From Bacteroidales bacterium (lineage in GTDB: Bacteria; Bacteroidota; Bacteroidia; Bacteroidales; UBA932), in assembly GCA_024402135.1 (NCBI GenBank), contig JAKSJN010000003.1, forward strand, positions 124,001-188,000: a DNA stretch of 64,000 nt, read 5' to 3'. Below, piece by piece: positions 1 to 7,701 of the stretch. The position numbers were made by a program, and so were the translations under genes. The first letter of the stretch is position 1, and every line of letters begins with the position of its first letter. The notes under the pieces are model-generated. The model was not told where the DNA came from. It worked only from the letters and a program-made list of their open reading frames with translations, and did not search any database.

Positions 1-2
1 CC

Positions 3-206
3 GAGGCCGTAAGGCGTATACCTCTGGAACGCATCGTTCTGGAGACCGACTCCCCTTACCTGACACCTGTTCCATTCAGAGGCCAGCGCAACGAGAGCAG
101 CTACATACCATACATCGCGGCCAAGATCGCAGAATTGCAGGGTACAGACATCGAGACGGTTGCCTCTGTGACCACAGATAACGCAGAAAAACTCTTCAGC
201 TTATGA
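3..206 (+). CDS. tatD: TatD family metal-dependent hydrolase, C-terminal fragment
   Basis: The reading frame is open from the window edge and ends in TGA at 204-206, giving the last 67 residues. It shows the conserved TatD block LETDSPYLTPVPFRG followed by RNE, in which the Asp of ETDSPYL is a metal ligand, then the usual helical C-terminus ending NAEKLFSL. TatD proteins are cytoplasmic TIM-barrel metal-dependent deoxyribonucleases or hydrolases. The stop overlaps the ATG of the next gene (ATGA), so translation with ansA is probably coupled. The family assignment is secure; the true substrate is unknown. Confidence 0.88.
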   Translation, partial: EAVRRIPLERIVLETDSPYLTPVPFRGQRNESSYIPYIAAKIAELQGTDIETVASVTTDNAEKLFSL

Positions 207-1249
207 ATGTGATGAACAGCAAGGCCGCGATACTCCTCATCTATACAGGAGGAACGATCGGAATGAAGGAGGACCCGGAAGATCAGGCATTGAAGCCGTT
301 TGACTTCAGCCAGATTCTCGAAGAGGTCCCTGAACTCGGAAAGTTCGCGTTCAAGGTGGACGCATACACATTCAGCCCGCTCATTGACTCTTCCGATGTC
401 GAACCGGCGTTCTGGGTAGACCTGGCGAGGCTGATCCACAGCCGCTACGACGACTATGACGGATTCGTGATACTGCATGGAACCGATACCATGGCCTTTT
501 CTGCAGCGGCTCTGAGCTTCATGCTTGACGGACTCACCAAGCCGGTCATTTTCACGGGCAGCCAGCTTCCTATCGGACGTCCGCGCACCGACGGCAAGGA
601 GAATCTTGTATCGGCGGTTGAAATCGCATCGGCAAAAGATGAAAATGGTCATTCCATTGTTCCGGAAGTGTGCATCTGTTTCGATTCCCTCCTGTTCAGA
701 GGCAACCGTTCGACGAAAGCTGACGCCGAGAATTTCAACGCATTCAGGTCTCCGGATATCGCACCGCTGGCCGAAGCAGGCATCAGCATACGATATGACA
801 GACGCCTTATCCGATACCCAGAAGACTGGAACGTCGGGTTGACCATCAACACAAATCTTGACACTAGGGTATCCATACTGAAGATTCATCCCGGCATCAC
901 GCCGCAGGTAGTAAGGAATATCCTGCTGGGCGCCGAGACCAGGGCTGTCATAATTGAGACCTATGGATCCGGAAACGCCATCAGCCGGGACTGGTTCATT
1001 GACATAGTCCGCCAGGCAGTCTCGATGAACAAGATACTCGTCAACGTCACCCAGTGTCTCGCAGGAAGGGTCAACATGGACATTTACGCCACTGGAAAGA
1101 AACTGAAAGAATCCGGAGTCATAACCGGATATGACATCAGGACCGAAAGCGCTCTTGCCAAACTGTTCGTACTCATGGGAAAGAGCCAGGACAACGACTG
1201 GGTAAAGTCCATGATGGAGCAGGACCTCAAGGGTGAAATCAGCCGTTGA
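203..1249 (+). CDS. ansA: Type I (cytoplasmic) L-asparaginase
   Basis: The 348-residue product hydrolyses L-asparagine to aspartate and ammonia. Both asparaginase signatures are present: TGGTIG at residues 15-20, carrying the nucleophilic Thr, and HGTDTM at 92-97, with the second catalytic Thr and Asp. There is no signal peptide, and the length fits cytoplasmic type I enzymes of the AnsA group (about 330-350 residues). The start at 203 overlaps the tatD stop; a second ATG at 212 is an equally plausible start. It is followed by a 157-base non-coding gap with a promoter for exbB. A related amidase function cannot be excluded, but both active-site motifs are intact. Confidence 0.93.
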   Translation: MNVMNSKAAILLIYTGGTIGMKEDPEDQALKPFDFSQILEEVPELGKFAFKVDAYTFSPLIDSSDVEPAFWVDLARLIHSRYDDYDGFVILHGTDTMAFSAAALSFMLDGLTKPVIFTGSQLPIGRPRTDGKENLVSAVEIASAKDENGHSIVPEVCICFDSLLFRGNRSTKADAENFNAFRSPDIAPLAEAGISIRYDRRLIRYPEDWNVGLTINTNLDTRVSILKIHPGITPQVVRNILLGAETRAVIIETYGSGNAISRDWFIDIVRQAVSMNKILVNVTQCLAGRVNMDIYATGKKLKESGVITGYDIRTESALAKLFVLMGKSQDNDWVKSMMEQDLKGEISR

Positions 1250-1284
1250 GGAGCCTTTTCAGGCATTCTTGAATCCAAAAAAAA

Positions 1285-1313
1285 TTGTCAAATGAAAATA
1301 TTTTGCTAAATTG
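1285..1313 (+). promoter_or_regulatory. Bacteroidota-type promoter for the exbB operon
   Basis: TTG at 1285-1287 and TAAATTG at 1307-1313 are separated by 19 bases, close to the Bacteroides -33/-7 pattern (TTTG, about 19-20 bases, TAnnTTTG), although the -7 box lacks one T. The predicted transcript would have a leader of about 85 bases, rich in A and T, before the ATG at 1407. Confidence 0.45.
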
Positions 1314-1406
1314 CAGCGAATTTAGTGTAGGGTGTAAAGTACCCATTTGGCACGATATATTGTAACTATTTAATACATTATTAATTAAACACACTCAAAA
1401 ACGGTT

Positions 1407-2150
1407 ATGAAAAAGTTTTTCATGTTTTTGGCAGTTGCAGGCGTTAATGCCTTCACTGCAGCAACAGTCTTCGCACAGGAAGCCACTGGCCTCGACGCTC
1501 TGACTGCAGCAGCTCCTGAGGTTCCTCTTACCCAGGCTCTCAAGACCAAGTTCATCGAGGGTGGTGCTGGCTTCATGTCACTCGTCATCATCTGCTTGAT
1601 CCTCGGTCTCGCACTCGCAATCGAAAGAATCCTTTATCTTTCATTCTCAAAGACCAACGCAAAGAAGCTCGTTGCTAAGGTTGAGAAGGCACTCGAGGAA
1701 GGTGGTATCGAGGCTGCTAAGGACGTTTGCCGCAACACCCGCGGTCCTGTTGCCAGCATCTTCTACCAGGGTCTCCTCCGTTACGACCAGGGTATCGATG
1801 TTGTTGAGAAGACCATCGTTTCTTACGGTTCAGTACAGATGAGCAACATGGAGAACGGTCTTTCATGGATCTCACTCTTCATCGCTATCGCACCTTCACT
1901 CGGATTCCTTGGTACCGTTATCGGTATGATCCAGGCATTCGACGCTATCCAGGCTGCAGGTGATATCTCTCCTAACGTCGTTGCAGGAGGTATGAAGGTC
2001 GCTTTGATCACCACCGTCGGCGGTTTGATCGTAGCTATGATCCTTCAGGTGTTCTACAACTACATCCTCGCTAAGATTGACGCAATCACCATCGACATGG
2101 AGGATTCTTCAATCTGCCTCATTGATGCACTCACCAAGTACAACAAGTAA
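1407..2150 (+). CDS. exbB: MotA/TolQ/ExbB proton channel family protein
   Basis: The 247-residue inner-membrane protein uses proton-motive force, with ExbD, to energise TonB. Residues 1-23 look like a cleavable signal or extra N-terminal membrane segment ending in FAQ. Further membrane segments lie near 55-78, 150-172 and 196-218. The family motif GFLGTVIGM is at 166-174. It is the first gene of a four-gene operon (exbB, small membrane protein, exbD, exbD) that ends at a strong terminator near 3710. Codon choice (many GGT, GTT, CGT, GCT) differs from the flanking genes and suggests high expression. Confidence 0.93.
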   Translation: MKKFFMFLAVAGVNAFTAATVFAQEATGLDALTAAAPEVPLTQALKTKFIEGGAGFMSLVIICLILGLALAIERILYLSFSKTNAKKLVAKVEKALEEGGIEAAKDVCRNTRGPVASIFYQGLLRYDQGIDVVEKTIVSYGSVQMSNMENGLSWISLFIAIAPSLGFLGTVIGMIQAFDAIQAAGDISPNVVAGGMKVALITTVGGLIVAMILQVFYNYILAKIDAITIDMEDSSICLIDALTKYNK

Positions 2151-2174
2151 TTAATTGCTTAAAAAGCATTGACA

Positions 2175-2615
2175 ATGAAGAATTACGGTAAAATATTCAA
2201 GATCATGATGGTGCTGCTTCTCCTGGTCAGCGTCGCTATCCTCGTATGGGGATGGAGCGTAGGCTTCGAGAGCAACGACGGCCAGGCAGTAGACGTTCTC
2301 ATCTACTGGGCTTACCTCATGCTCGGATTAGCACTTGCCGGAGCTTTAGTCGTGTCTTTCCTTGTTGGATTGAGCAATGACGCAAAGGGCATGCTCAAGA
2401 GCCTCGGCCTCGTGGTCGTTGCTGCTGCCGCTGTGATCGGACTTGCATACGTACTCGCTCCTGGTAATCCGGCTGTCGCTCTTACTACCGAACAGCCAAG
2501 TGCTACAACTCTTAAGCTTACTGACACTATTCTCAACCTCACTTACTTCCTCGGCGGCGGTGCTATCGTAGCTATCGTTCTCGGCGAGATTGTATCTGCA
2601 ATCAAAAATAGATAA
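2175..2615 (+). CDS. Small polytopic membrane protein of the ExbB/ExbD operon
   Basis: The 146-residue product has four probable membrane helices (about 9-28, 42-64, 73-94 and 118-140) and a short Thr/Ala-rich extracytoplasmic stretch before the last. The ATG at 2175 is preferred to an in-frame TTG two codons upstream. It sits 24 bases after exbB and just before two exbD genes. A small membrane protein in this position is a recurrent arrangement in Bacteroidota TonB-energising operons, so a role in assembling or regulating the ExbB/ExbD motor is inferred. No catalytic motif is visible. Confidence 0.85.
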   Translation: MKNYGKIFKIMMVLLLLVSVAILVWGWSVGFESNDGQAVDVLIYWAYLMLGLALAGALVVSFLVGLSNDAKGMLKSLGLVVVAAAAVIGLAYVLAPGNPAVALTTEQPSATTLKLTDTILNLTYFLGGGAIVAIVLGEIVSAIKNR

Positions 2616-2624
2616 TAGGGTACT

Positions 2625-3203
2625 ATGGGCAAGAAGAAAACACCTGCGATCAATTCCAGTTCTACAGCAGACATCGCATTCCTCCTCCTGTGTTACTTCC
2701 TCATGACTACAACCATGGGATCACAGAACGGTTTGTCACGTCGTCTCCCGCCTATGCCTGATCCTAATCAGAAGCTGGAAGACCAGAAGGTTAATCGCCG
2801 CAACATCATCGTTGTGAAGATCAACTCAGCTGATAGACTGCTTGCAGGTAGTGAGCCTATGGATATCAGTCAGCTTAAGGACAAGGTAAAGGAGTTCCTC
2901 ACAAACCCTCTCGACGATCCAAATCTTCCAGAGAAGACCATGACCGACATCGAGGGCTTCGGACAGTATCCGGTTTCAAAGGGAGTCATCTCTCTCCAGA
3001 ACGACCGTGGTACCTCATATCAGGCATACATCGCAGTCCAGAACGAGCTTGTAAAAGCCGTTAACGAGATCCGCGATGATTTCGCACTGAAGAACTACGG
3101 AAAGCCTTTCCTTACTCTCAACGAGGAACAGCAGGAAATTACCAAGAAGGCAATCCCTCAGAACATTTCCGAGGCTGAACCTAAGGATGTCACCAAGAAA
3201 TAA
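2625..3203 (+). CDS. exbD: ExbD/TolR family biopolymer transport protein (first copy)
   Basis: The 192-residue protein has a short basic cytoplasmic N-terminus, one membrane helix (about 15-32) and a periplasmic domain. Asp16 at the start of the helix (TADIAFLLLCYF) is the proton-carrying acid conserved in ExbD/TolR/MotB. The periplasmic region is longer than in the second copy, with a Pro-rich linker (LPPMPDPNQ) and a charged C-terminal tail ending EAEPKDVTKK. It follows the small membrane protein by 9 bases and precedes a second exbD by 15 bases. Two unequal ExbD subunits are common in this phylum. Confidence 0.92.
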   Translation: MGKKKTPAINSSSTADIAFLLLCYFLMTTTMGSQNGLSRRLPPMPDPNQKLEDQKVNRRNIIVVKINSADRLLAGSEPMDISQLKDKVKEFLTNPLDDPNLPEKTMTDIEGFGQYPVSKGVISLQNDRGTSYQAYIAVQNELVKAVNEIRDDFALKNYGKPFLTLNEEQQEITKKAIPQNISEAEPKDVTKK

Positions 3204-3218
3204 TAGGAGGAAATAATC

Positions 3219-3686
3219 ATGTCAAAATTCGGTGGAAGCAATAATAAGAAGGAAGTACCTGCTCTTTCATCAGGTTCACTTTCCGACATCGTGTTCATGC
3301 TCCTCTTCTTCTTCATGGTGACCACACAGCTCCGCGAGACTGAAAACAAAGTCATCGTCAAGATGCCTCAGGCATCAGAAGTTGTAAAGCTTGAAAGAAA
3401 GGACCTCTCTTCATACATCAACATCGGTACTCCTACCAGAACCTATCAGGCTCAGTACGGTACTGACGCACGTATCCAGCTGAACGATTCTTTCAAGACT
3501 GTTAACGACATCCGTGACTTCATCGCAGCAGAGCGTGAATCCATGAGTGAGGCTGACCGTGGTCTTATGACCACCGTCATCAGAGCTGACGAAGATACCA
3601 GAATGGGTATCATTACCGACGTTAAGCAGGAGCTCAGACGTTGCTCCGCGCTTAAGATCTTCTACATGGCTAGAAAGGCTGAGTAA
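3219..3686 (+). CDS. exbD: ExbD/TolR family biopolymer transport protein (second copy)
   Basis: The 155-residue single-pass membrane protein carries the key proton-carrying Asp (Asp23, in LSDIVFMLLFFFMVTT) followed by a compact periplasmic domain. The C-terminal region (RADEDTRMGIITDVKQELR) matches the conserved end of the ExbD fold. It is the last gene of the exbB operon, 15 bases after the first exbD, and is followed within 25 bases by a GC-rich terminator. The two ExbD copies are clearly paralogous but dissimilar outside the helix, so they may form a heterodimer in the motor. Confidence 0.92.
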   Translation: MSKFGGSNNKKEVPALSSGSLSDIVFMLLFFFMVTTQLRETENKVIVKMPQASEVVKLERKDLSSYINIGTPTRTYQAQYGTDARIQLNDSFKTVNDIRDFIAAERESMSEADRGLMTTVIRADEDTRMGIITDVKQELRRCSALKIFYMARKAE

Positions 3687-3709
3687 TCAGTCAATCTATC
3701 ATATAAGTG

Positions 3710-3740
3710 AAGGCGGCCATTTCGGCCGCCTTTTCTTTTG
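3710..3740 (+). terminator. Rho-independent terminator of the exbB operon
   Basis: AAGGCGGCC at 3710-3718 pairs perfectly with GGCCGCCTT at 3724-3732 around a five-base loop, and the stem is followed by TTTTCTTTT. Confidence 0.9.
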
Positions 3741-3757
3741 TGTAATACACTGTAAAC

Positions 3758-3807
3758 GATTGAATATATGCCCCGAAAGAGAGTACTTTCGGGGCATATA
3801 TTCAATC
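3758..3807. terminator. Perfect 22-bp inverted repeat between convergent genes
   Basis: The arms 3758-3779 and 3786-3807 are exact reverse complements over 22 bases with a six-base loop (AGAGTA). The inner part is GC-rich (GCCCCGAAAG) and the outer part is AT-rich. On the minus strand the stem begins inside the last codons and TGA stop of hslR. It probably terminates hslR, but it is longer than a typical terminator and lacks a long T tract, so RNA 3'-end protection or another role is possible. Confidence 0.7.
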
Positions 3808-4209
3808 TTCGTCGATATAGAAATCAGAAGGGTCAAAACCAAGCAGCGCGTCCATTTCGCGTCTTTCCTTCTTTGTAGGCCTGCCAGTACCTCGGTCTCG
3901 TTTAAGGAAGAAGGTTTCAACTGGAGCATGAAGTTTCTGAATCTCTGATTCAGGCGTCAGGTTCTCTGCAAAGCTAGGAACAAGCTGAGCTCCCATACGA
4001 TTCTCAGACAAAGCAAGTACCTTATAGGTGAACTGAGCAGACGCTTTACGTACTTGTAAAGTATCCCCAACCTTAACATTCTTGGAAGCCTTAGCGGGCG
4101 TGCCGTTCAACAACACTTTGTTTCCATTGCATGCCGTTGCAGCCTCACTTCTGGTCTTGAAAATCCTGATTGCCCAGAGATACTTATCTATTCTTACGCC
4201 TTCAGCCAT
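3802..4209 (-). CDS. hslR: S4-domain RNA-binding protein, Hsp15 (HslR) family
   Basis: The 135-residue cytoplasmic protein starts with VRIDKYLWAIRIFKTRSEA, the S4 RNA-binding fold as in E. coli Hsp15, which binds stalled 50S subunits carrying nascent chains. The C-terminus is rich in basic residues (RDRGTGRPTKKERREMD), as expected for the family. The ATG at 4209 is preferred to a longer in-frame extension because it lies one base after the manA stop and starts right at the domain. It is the last gene of the alr-manA-hslR operon. Confidence 0.87.
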   Translation of the reverse strand: MAEGVRIDKYLWAIRIFKTRSEAATACNGNKVLLNGTPAKASKNVKVGDTLQVRKASAQFTYKVLALSENRMGAQLVPSFAENLTPESEIQKLHAPVETFFLKRDRGTGRPTKKERREMDALLGFDPSDFYIDED

Positions 4210-4210
4210 A

Positions 4211-5227
4211 TCAGTCCATATAGTTTTCATCATCCTGAGTGAATTCTCCGTCTTCTGGAGTATCTTCCACGTCAGGATTGATATACCCGTCTTCACCTGC
4301 GCCCTTCCTTACATAAGCCTCAAGAAGGACGGTGCCATCAGTATGAGGGACAAGTTCAAGAGATTCAACTTCTGCAGGAACAAGCACCGATTCTCCAATC
4401 TTGAGTTCAGACTGAATGATACCGTTCTCTGAAGAAACCTGTACAGATGCATTTCCGGAAACACAGCAATATACTGCAAAGCTGTCATCTTCCCTGTCTA
4501 CATGAAGAGGGAACTCAAGTCTCATCTTGCGTACGACAATCTCATCCGAATCTGCAAGAAGACCGGCGTCTGAAGGGACAGGCTTCCTTGCCGCACGGTA
4601 ATCTATCATGTCAAGAGCCTCGACAAGACCTAATGAGTCATTGTCAGGATCAGACTCTCCCCTGCCCCAGTCACAGAGAACAAAGTCGAGAGGAGAAGAC
4701 TCGCATATTTCAAGGAGTACGACATCTTCCGCACAATGAACGGTTCCTGGAAGAATATGGAAACTGTCGCCTGGCTTGACAGGAATATTATTCAGCATTC
4801 CATAAACTGAGCCGTCAAGACAGGAAGGATACACCTGGGATGCATCAGCATCGATGTTGAAACCATAACTGATACGTCCCCCGGGACCCGCTGAAAGCAC
4901 ATACCATAGCTTGGACTTGCCAAGGAAGTCAAAGCGTGGACCGGCAGTCTCGTCATCAGGATGAACCGTAAGCGGCATACGCTTCTTAGCATCGATAACT
5001 CTGACGCAGAGCGGGAACTGTCTTCCATAGAATCCAAATGCCTTTTCTCCGCTTACGCGGTCAACATACATGTCCATCAGCTCACCGATGCTGTTGCCTG
5101 CGAGCCAGCCTTCCTTGAGAATGCTGTCCAGATAACCTAGATCGGCTATCAAATGAGAAGTCTCACCCCAGGAGAATTTCTCCTCCAGGGGTATGAATTT
5201 CATCGGGTATAATTTCTTTTCTTCCAT
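4211..5227 (-). CDS. manA: Class I mannose-6-phosphate isomerase (cupin)
   Basis: The 338-residue enzyme should interconvert mannose-6-phosphate and fructose-6-phosphate, using zinc. Recognisable blocks are LTVHPDDE (His89, Asp92), GKSKLWYVL (103-111) and FHILPGTVHC (His157, His164), all typical of short class I isomerases; the usual Gln before Val-His is Thr here. The C-terminal part is a second cupin-like domain, followed by a very acidic tail (many Asp/Glu in the last 30 residues). The ATG at 5227 is chosen; an upstream in-frame extension would overlap the end of alr. It lies between alr and hslR in one operon. Confidence 0.87.
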   Translation of the reverse strand: MEEKKLYPMKFIPLEEKFSWGETSHLIADLGYLDSILKEGWLAGNSIGELMDMYVDRVSGEKAFGFYGRQFPLCVRVIDAKKRMPLTVHPDDETAGPRFDFLGKSKLWYVLSAGPGGRISYGFNIDADASQVYPSCLDGSVYGMLNNIPVKPGDSFHILPGTVHCAEDVVLLEICESSPLDFVLCDWGRGESDPDNDSLGLVEALDMIDYRAARKPVPSDAGLLADSDEIVVRKMRLEFPLHVDREDDSFAVYCCVSGNASVQVSSENGIIQSELKIGESVLVPAEVESLELVPHTDGTVLLEAYVRKGAGEDGYINPDVEDTPEDGEFTQDDENYMD

Positions 5228-5254
5228 ATAGAATAGCTTGACAGGCAAATCTAC

Positions 5255-6367
5255 CTATCGTCTGATTACTATGCGTTCGATTCGTTTTGGAACGCTGGTC
5301 ATTATTTCATAAGGGATGGTTCCCAGTATCTGTGCAAGTTCTGTTACATCCGGATCATCTCCAAATATGGTAACAGTATCACCAGGCTTGACCGGAACTC
5401 CTGTGACATCGATCATGCACATATCCATACAGATATTTCCGATGGTTGGAACACGATGGCCATTCAGGCCGAAAGTGACATTTCCGCGCCCCAGATGACG
5501 ATCCAATCCATCCGCATATCCAACAGGGATTGTAGCTATTACCGTACCCTCTGGAGCAATCTTTCCATGACGGCCATAACCGATTGTGCCATCTCCTTGC
5601 TTCAATGTCTTGACCTGAAGAACCTTGACCTTAAGAGAAGCCACAGGGGCAAGTTTCTTTCCCGGAATAGCGCTTATGCCATATATTCCAATACCCAGTC
5701 TGACCATGTCGAACTGATACTGGGAAAAGCGTTCGATTCCCGCTGAATTCAGGATATGCCACATAGGCCGATATCCAATCGACTGGGATATACGTGAGGC
5801 ATTGTTCTGGAACATATCAATCTGTCCAAGCGTGAATTCATCCTCGGAAGGATCTTCTGAAGCAGCAAGATGGGAATAGATAGACTTGACGCGGACATCT
5901 TCACAGCCTGCCAGGAAAGACAGCAGTTCATCGACCTCACCAGTCATGAAGCCCAGACGATGCATGCCTGTATCCAGCTTGATATGTACTGGATAGTCTT
6001 TGATTCCACGCTGCTCCAGTCTATTGCAGAAGGCTTTAAGAGTGTACAGATTGGGAATGCCGGGTTCAAGATGATTGTCTATGATTTCATCGAAGAAATC
6101 TGTTCCTGCCGTAAGTACAAGAATAGGCAGACTTATTCCTGCCTTTCTAAGCTCAATGCCCTCGACAGGCAACGCAACGGCCAGATAATCGGCTCCAAGG
6201 TTCTGCATCATTGCAGCGAACTCGACAGCTCCATGTCCATAGGCATTTGCCTTGACAAGCACGAGAAGTTTAGTGGATGGTTTAAGCAATCCACGGAAGT
6301 ATCTGTAATTATCCCTGCATAAAGGGAGTCTCAGTTCCAACCTGGAAAAATCGTTTTCTCTTTCCAT
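5255..6367 (-). CDS. alr: Alanine racemase
   Basis: This PLP enzyme makes D-alanine for peptidoglycan. The product has 370 residues. The PLP lysine is Lys39 in VKANAYGHG, and the catalytic tyrosine of the opposite face is Tyr264 in TIGYGRHG. The IGNICMDMCMIDV block, the C-terminal domain signature, is present. The ATG at 6367 is preferred to a TTG three codons upstream because the -7 box at 6385-6392 would give a leader of about ten bases. It is the first gene of a three-gene operon. In some Bacteroidota alr is fused to murF; here it stands alone. Confidence 0.95.
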   Translation of the reverse strand: MERENDFSRLELRLPLCRDNYRYFRGLLKPSTKLLVLVKANAYGHGAVEFAAMMQNLGADYLAVALPVEGIELRKAGISLPILVLTAGTDFFDEIIDNHLEPGIPNLYTLKAFCNRLEQRGIKDYPVHIKLDTGMHRLGFMTGEVDELLSFLAGCEDVRVKSIYSHLAASEDPSEDEFTLGQIDMFQNNASRISQSIGYRPMWHILNSAGIERFSQYQFDMVRLGIGIYGISAIPGKKLAPVASLKVKVLQVKTLKQGDGTIGYGRHGKIAPEGTVIATIPVGYADGLDRHLGRGNVTFGLNGHRVPTIGNICMDMCMIDVTGVPVKPGDTVTIFGDDPDVTELAQILGTIPYEIMTSVPKRIERIVIRR

Positions 6368-6384
6368 TTCAATCAATGTCTAGG

Positions 6385-6392
6385 CAAATTTA
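6385..6392 (-). promoter_or_regulatory. -7 box (TAAATTTG) for alr
   Basis: An exact TAnnTTTG match on the minus strand, 17 bases before the alr ATG. No clear TTG is seen at the -33 position. Confidence 0.6.
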
Positions 6393-6488
6393 AGAAAAAA
6401 ACGCTACTATTGCACTGACATAATGACATAAAGCCAGAGCGGCTCAGTGTTTGCAAAAACTTAAGCAAAACCAACAAAAAGACAGACA

Positions 6489-7160
6489 ATGGGTTCATAT
6501 TTTCTCATCATCATCGTGATGGTCGCAGGACTTATCGTCCAAGGCGTATTGAGCAGCAAGTTCAACAAGTACTCAAGGATAATGAATGCTGCCGGCATGA
6601 CAGGAGCAGAGGTCGCCCGCAGAATGCTCAGCGAGCATGGAATATATGACGTGGATGTAATCAGCACTCCTGGTCAGCTCACCGACCACTACAATCCGCA
6701 GAACAAGACCATCAACCTCAGCGAGGGTGTATATGGCAGCAACAGTATTGCGGCAGCGGCCGTAGCGGCACACGAATGTGGTCATGCAGTTCAGCATGCC
6801 CAGGGTTATGCTCCGCTTCAGTTCAGGTCGGCACTCGTCCCTGTCGTCTCATTCAGCAACAACATCGTGAGCTGGATACTCCTTGCCGGCGTCATCCTTA
6901 TCAACGCATTCCCGGCTATCCTGTGGCTAGGAATCGCTCTTTTCGCCATGTCGACACTATTCAGTGTCGTCACTCTCCCTGTCGAGATCAATGCAAGTTC
7001 AAGGGCGCTCCGCTGGCTCAACACCACCGGAATATCAGCCGGACAGACTGGAGCTATGGCCAAGGATGCTCTGAAGTGGGCTGCTTACACATACGTAGTA
7101 GCAGCTATCAGCTCGATAGCCACTCTCCTGTACTATATCGGAATCGCAAGACGCGACTAG
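6489..7160 (+). CDS. Membrane zinc metallopeptidase (YugP-like, Zn_peptidase_2)
   Basis: The 223-residue integral membrane protein has an N-terminal helix (3-20), the zinc motif HECGH at 95-99 in a VAAHECGHAVQH context, and two or three hydrophobic segments afterwards (about 118-160 and 197-217). This matches the neutral zinc metallopeptidase family of B. subtilis YugP. Its substrate is unknown. It is a single gene with a 112-base upstream gap. Its stop codon overlaps the stop of the convergent gene that follows by four bases (7157-7160). Confidence 0.9.
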   Translation: MGSYFLIIIVMVAGLIVQGVLSSKFNKYSRIMNAAGMTGAEVARRMLSEHGIYDVDVISTPGQLTDHYNPQNKTINLSEGVYGSNSIAAAAVAAHECGHAVQHAQGYAPLQFRSALVPVVSFSNNIVSWILLAGVILINAFPAILWLGIALFAMSTLFSVVTLPVEINASSRALRWLNTTGISAGQTGAMAKDALKWAAYTYVVAAISSIATLLYYIGIARRD

Positions 7161-7390
7161 AATAAGGTCGGTGCGTTTTCGTCCAGGACTGCAAGGATGT
7201 GCTCCATGATAGCCTGACGATACAGCGCGGATCTGCTGGAAACTTTGAATTGGCGGCAATATTCATCTATTGCTGCCATTTCTTTATCATTGAGGTAGAT
7301 TACCTGACGATTACGATGCTTGAGACCTTCCTGGTGCTTTGCGAGTACATCAGGATCGACGGCTGACTTGCTTTTCTTCTTGCGCTTCAT
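7157..7390 (-). CDS. Small basic protein with a ribbon-helix-helix-like core
   Basis: The 77-residue protein has a Lys/Arg-rich start (KRKKKSK), then RQVIYLNDKEMAAIDEYCRQF, a strand followed by a helix as in ribbon-helix-helix proteins, and a second helix (SRSALYRQAIMEHILAVL). DNA or RNA binding is inferred only from this pattern and charge. It is the last gene of the lon-ung-coaD run, 11 bases after the TSCPD gene. I recognise it as a type of short conserved protein seen in gut Bacteroidales, without a known role. Confidence 0.8.
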   Translation of the reverse strand: MKRKKKSKSAVDPDVLAKHQEGLKHRNRQVIYLNDKEMAAIDEYCRQFKVSSRSALYRQAIMEHILAVLDENAPTLF

Positions 7391-7401
7391 GAGAAAGGTC
7401 T

Positions 7402-7701
7402 TTATAGAATAGCCTTGAGGATACGCGAAAGCTGGTCAGTGCACGAAGTGCCTCTGCCATGACAATTGACGCCATCCAGTATTTCAGCAATTTCCTTGGC
7501 TGGTTTACCCTCGGCAAGTCTGCCGATAGCCATGAGATTGCCATGGCAGCCACGCTCATACTTGAGATTGTGGATATTGCCATCTTCGTCAAGATAGAAG
7601 TCAATAAGAATCGAGCAGACAAGTCCGCTAGGCTCTGCGGTGATATGTCTTACACCGGCAACTGTCTCATCCCTAAGGATGCGGAAATCATAATCATTCA
7701 T
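7402..7701 (-). CDS. TSCPD domain-containing protein (TIGR03905 type)
   Basis: The 99-residue protein shows the family pattern: GCHGNLMAIGRLAEG in the middle and the diagnostic CHGRGTSCTDQL near the end. The three cysteines (GC, NC, SC) are in positions conserved in TSCPD proteins, which resemble the C-terminal zinc-binding part of adenosylcobalamin-dependent ribonucleotide reductases. Function is unknown; cofactor or nucleotide binding has been suggested for the domain. It overlaps the upstream thioredoxin-like gene by eight bases, so expression is coupled. Confidence 0.9.
   Translation of the reverse strand: MNDYDFRILRDETVAGVRHITAEPSGLVCSILIDFYLDEDGNIHNLKYERGCHGNLMAIGRLAEGKPAKEIAEILDGVNCHGRGTSCTDQLSRILKAIL

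Noticed and set aside
1250-1406. Riboswitch or small RNA gene upstream of exbB
   Set aside because: The 157-base gap is AT-rich with a promoter but no conserved riboswitch core or stable hairpin that I can see.
7157-7390. Antitoxin of a toxin-antitoxin pair
   Set aside because: No toxin-like gene overlaps or adjoins it; the neighbour is a TSCPD protein and the convergent gene is a metallopeptidase.
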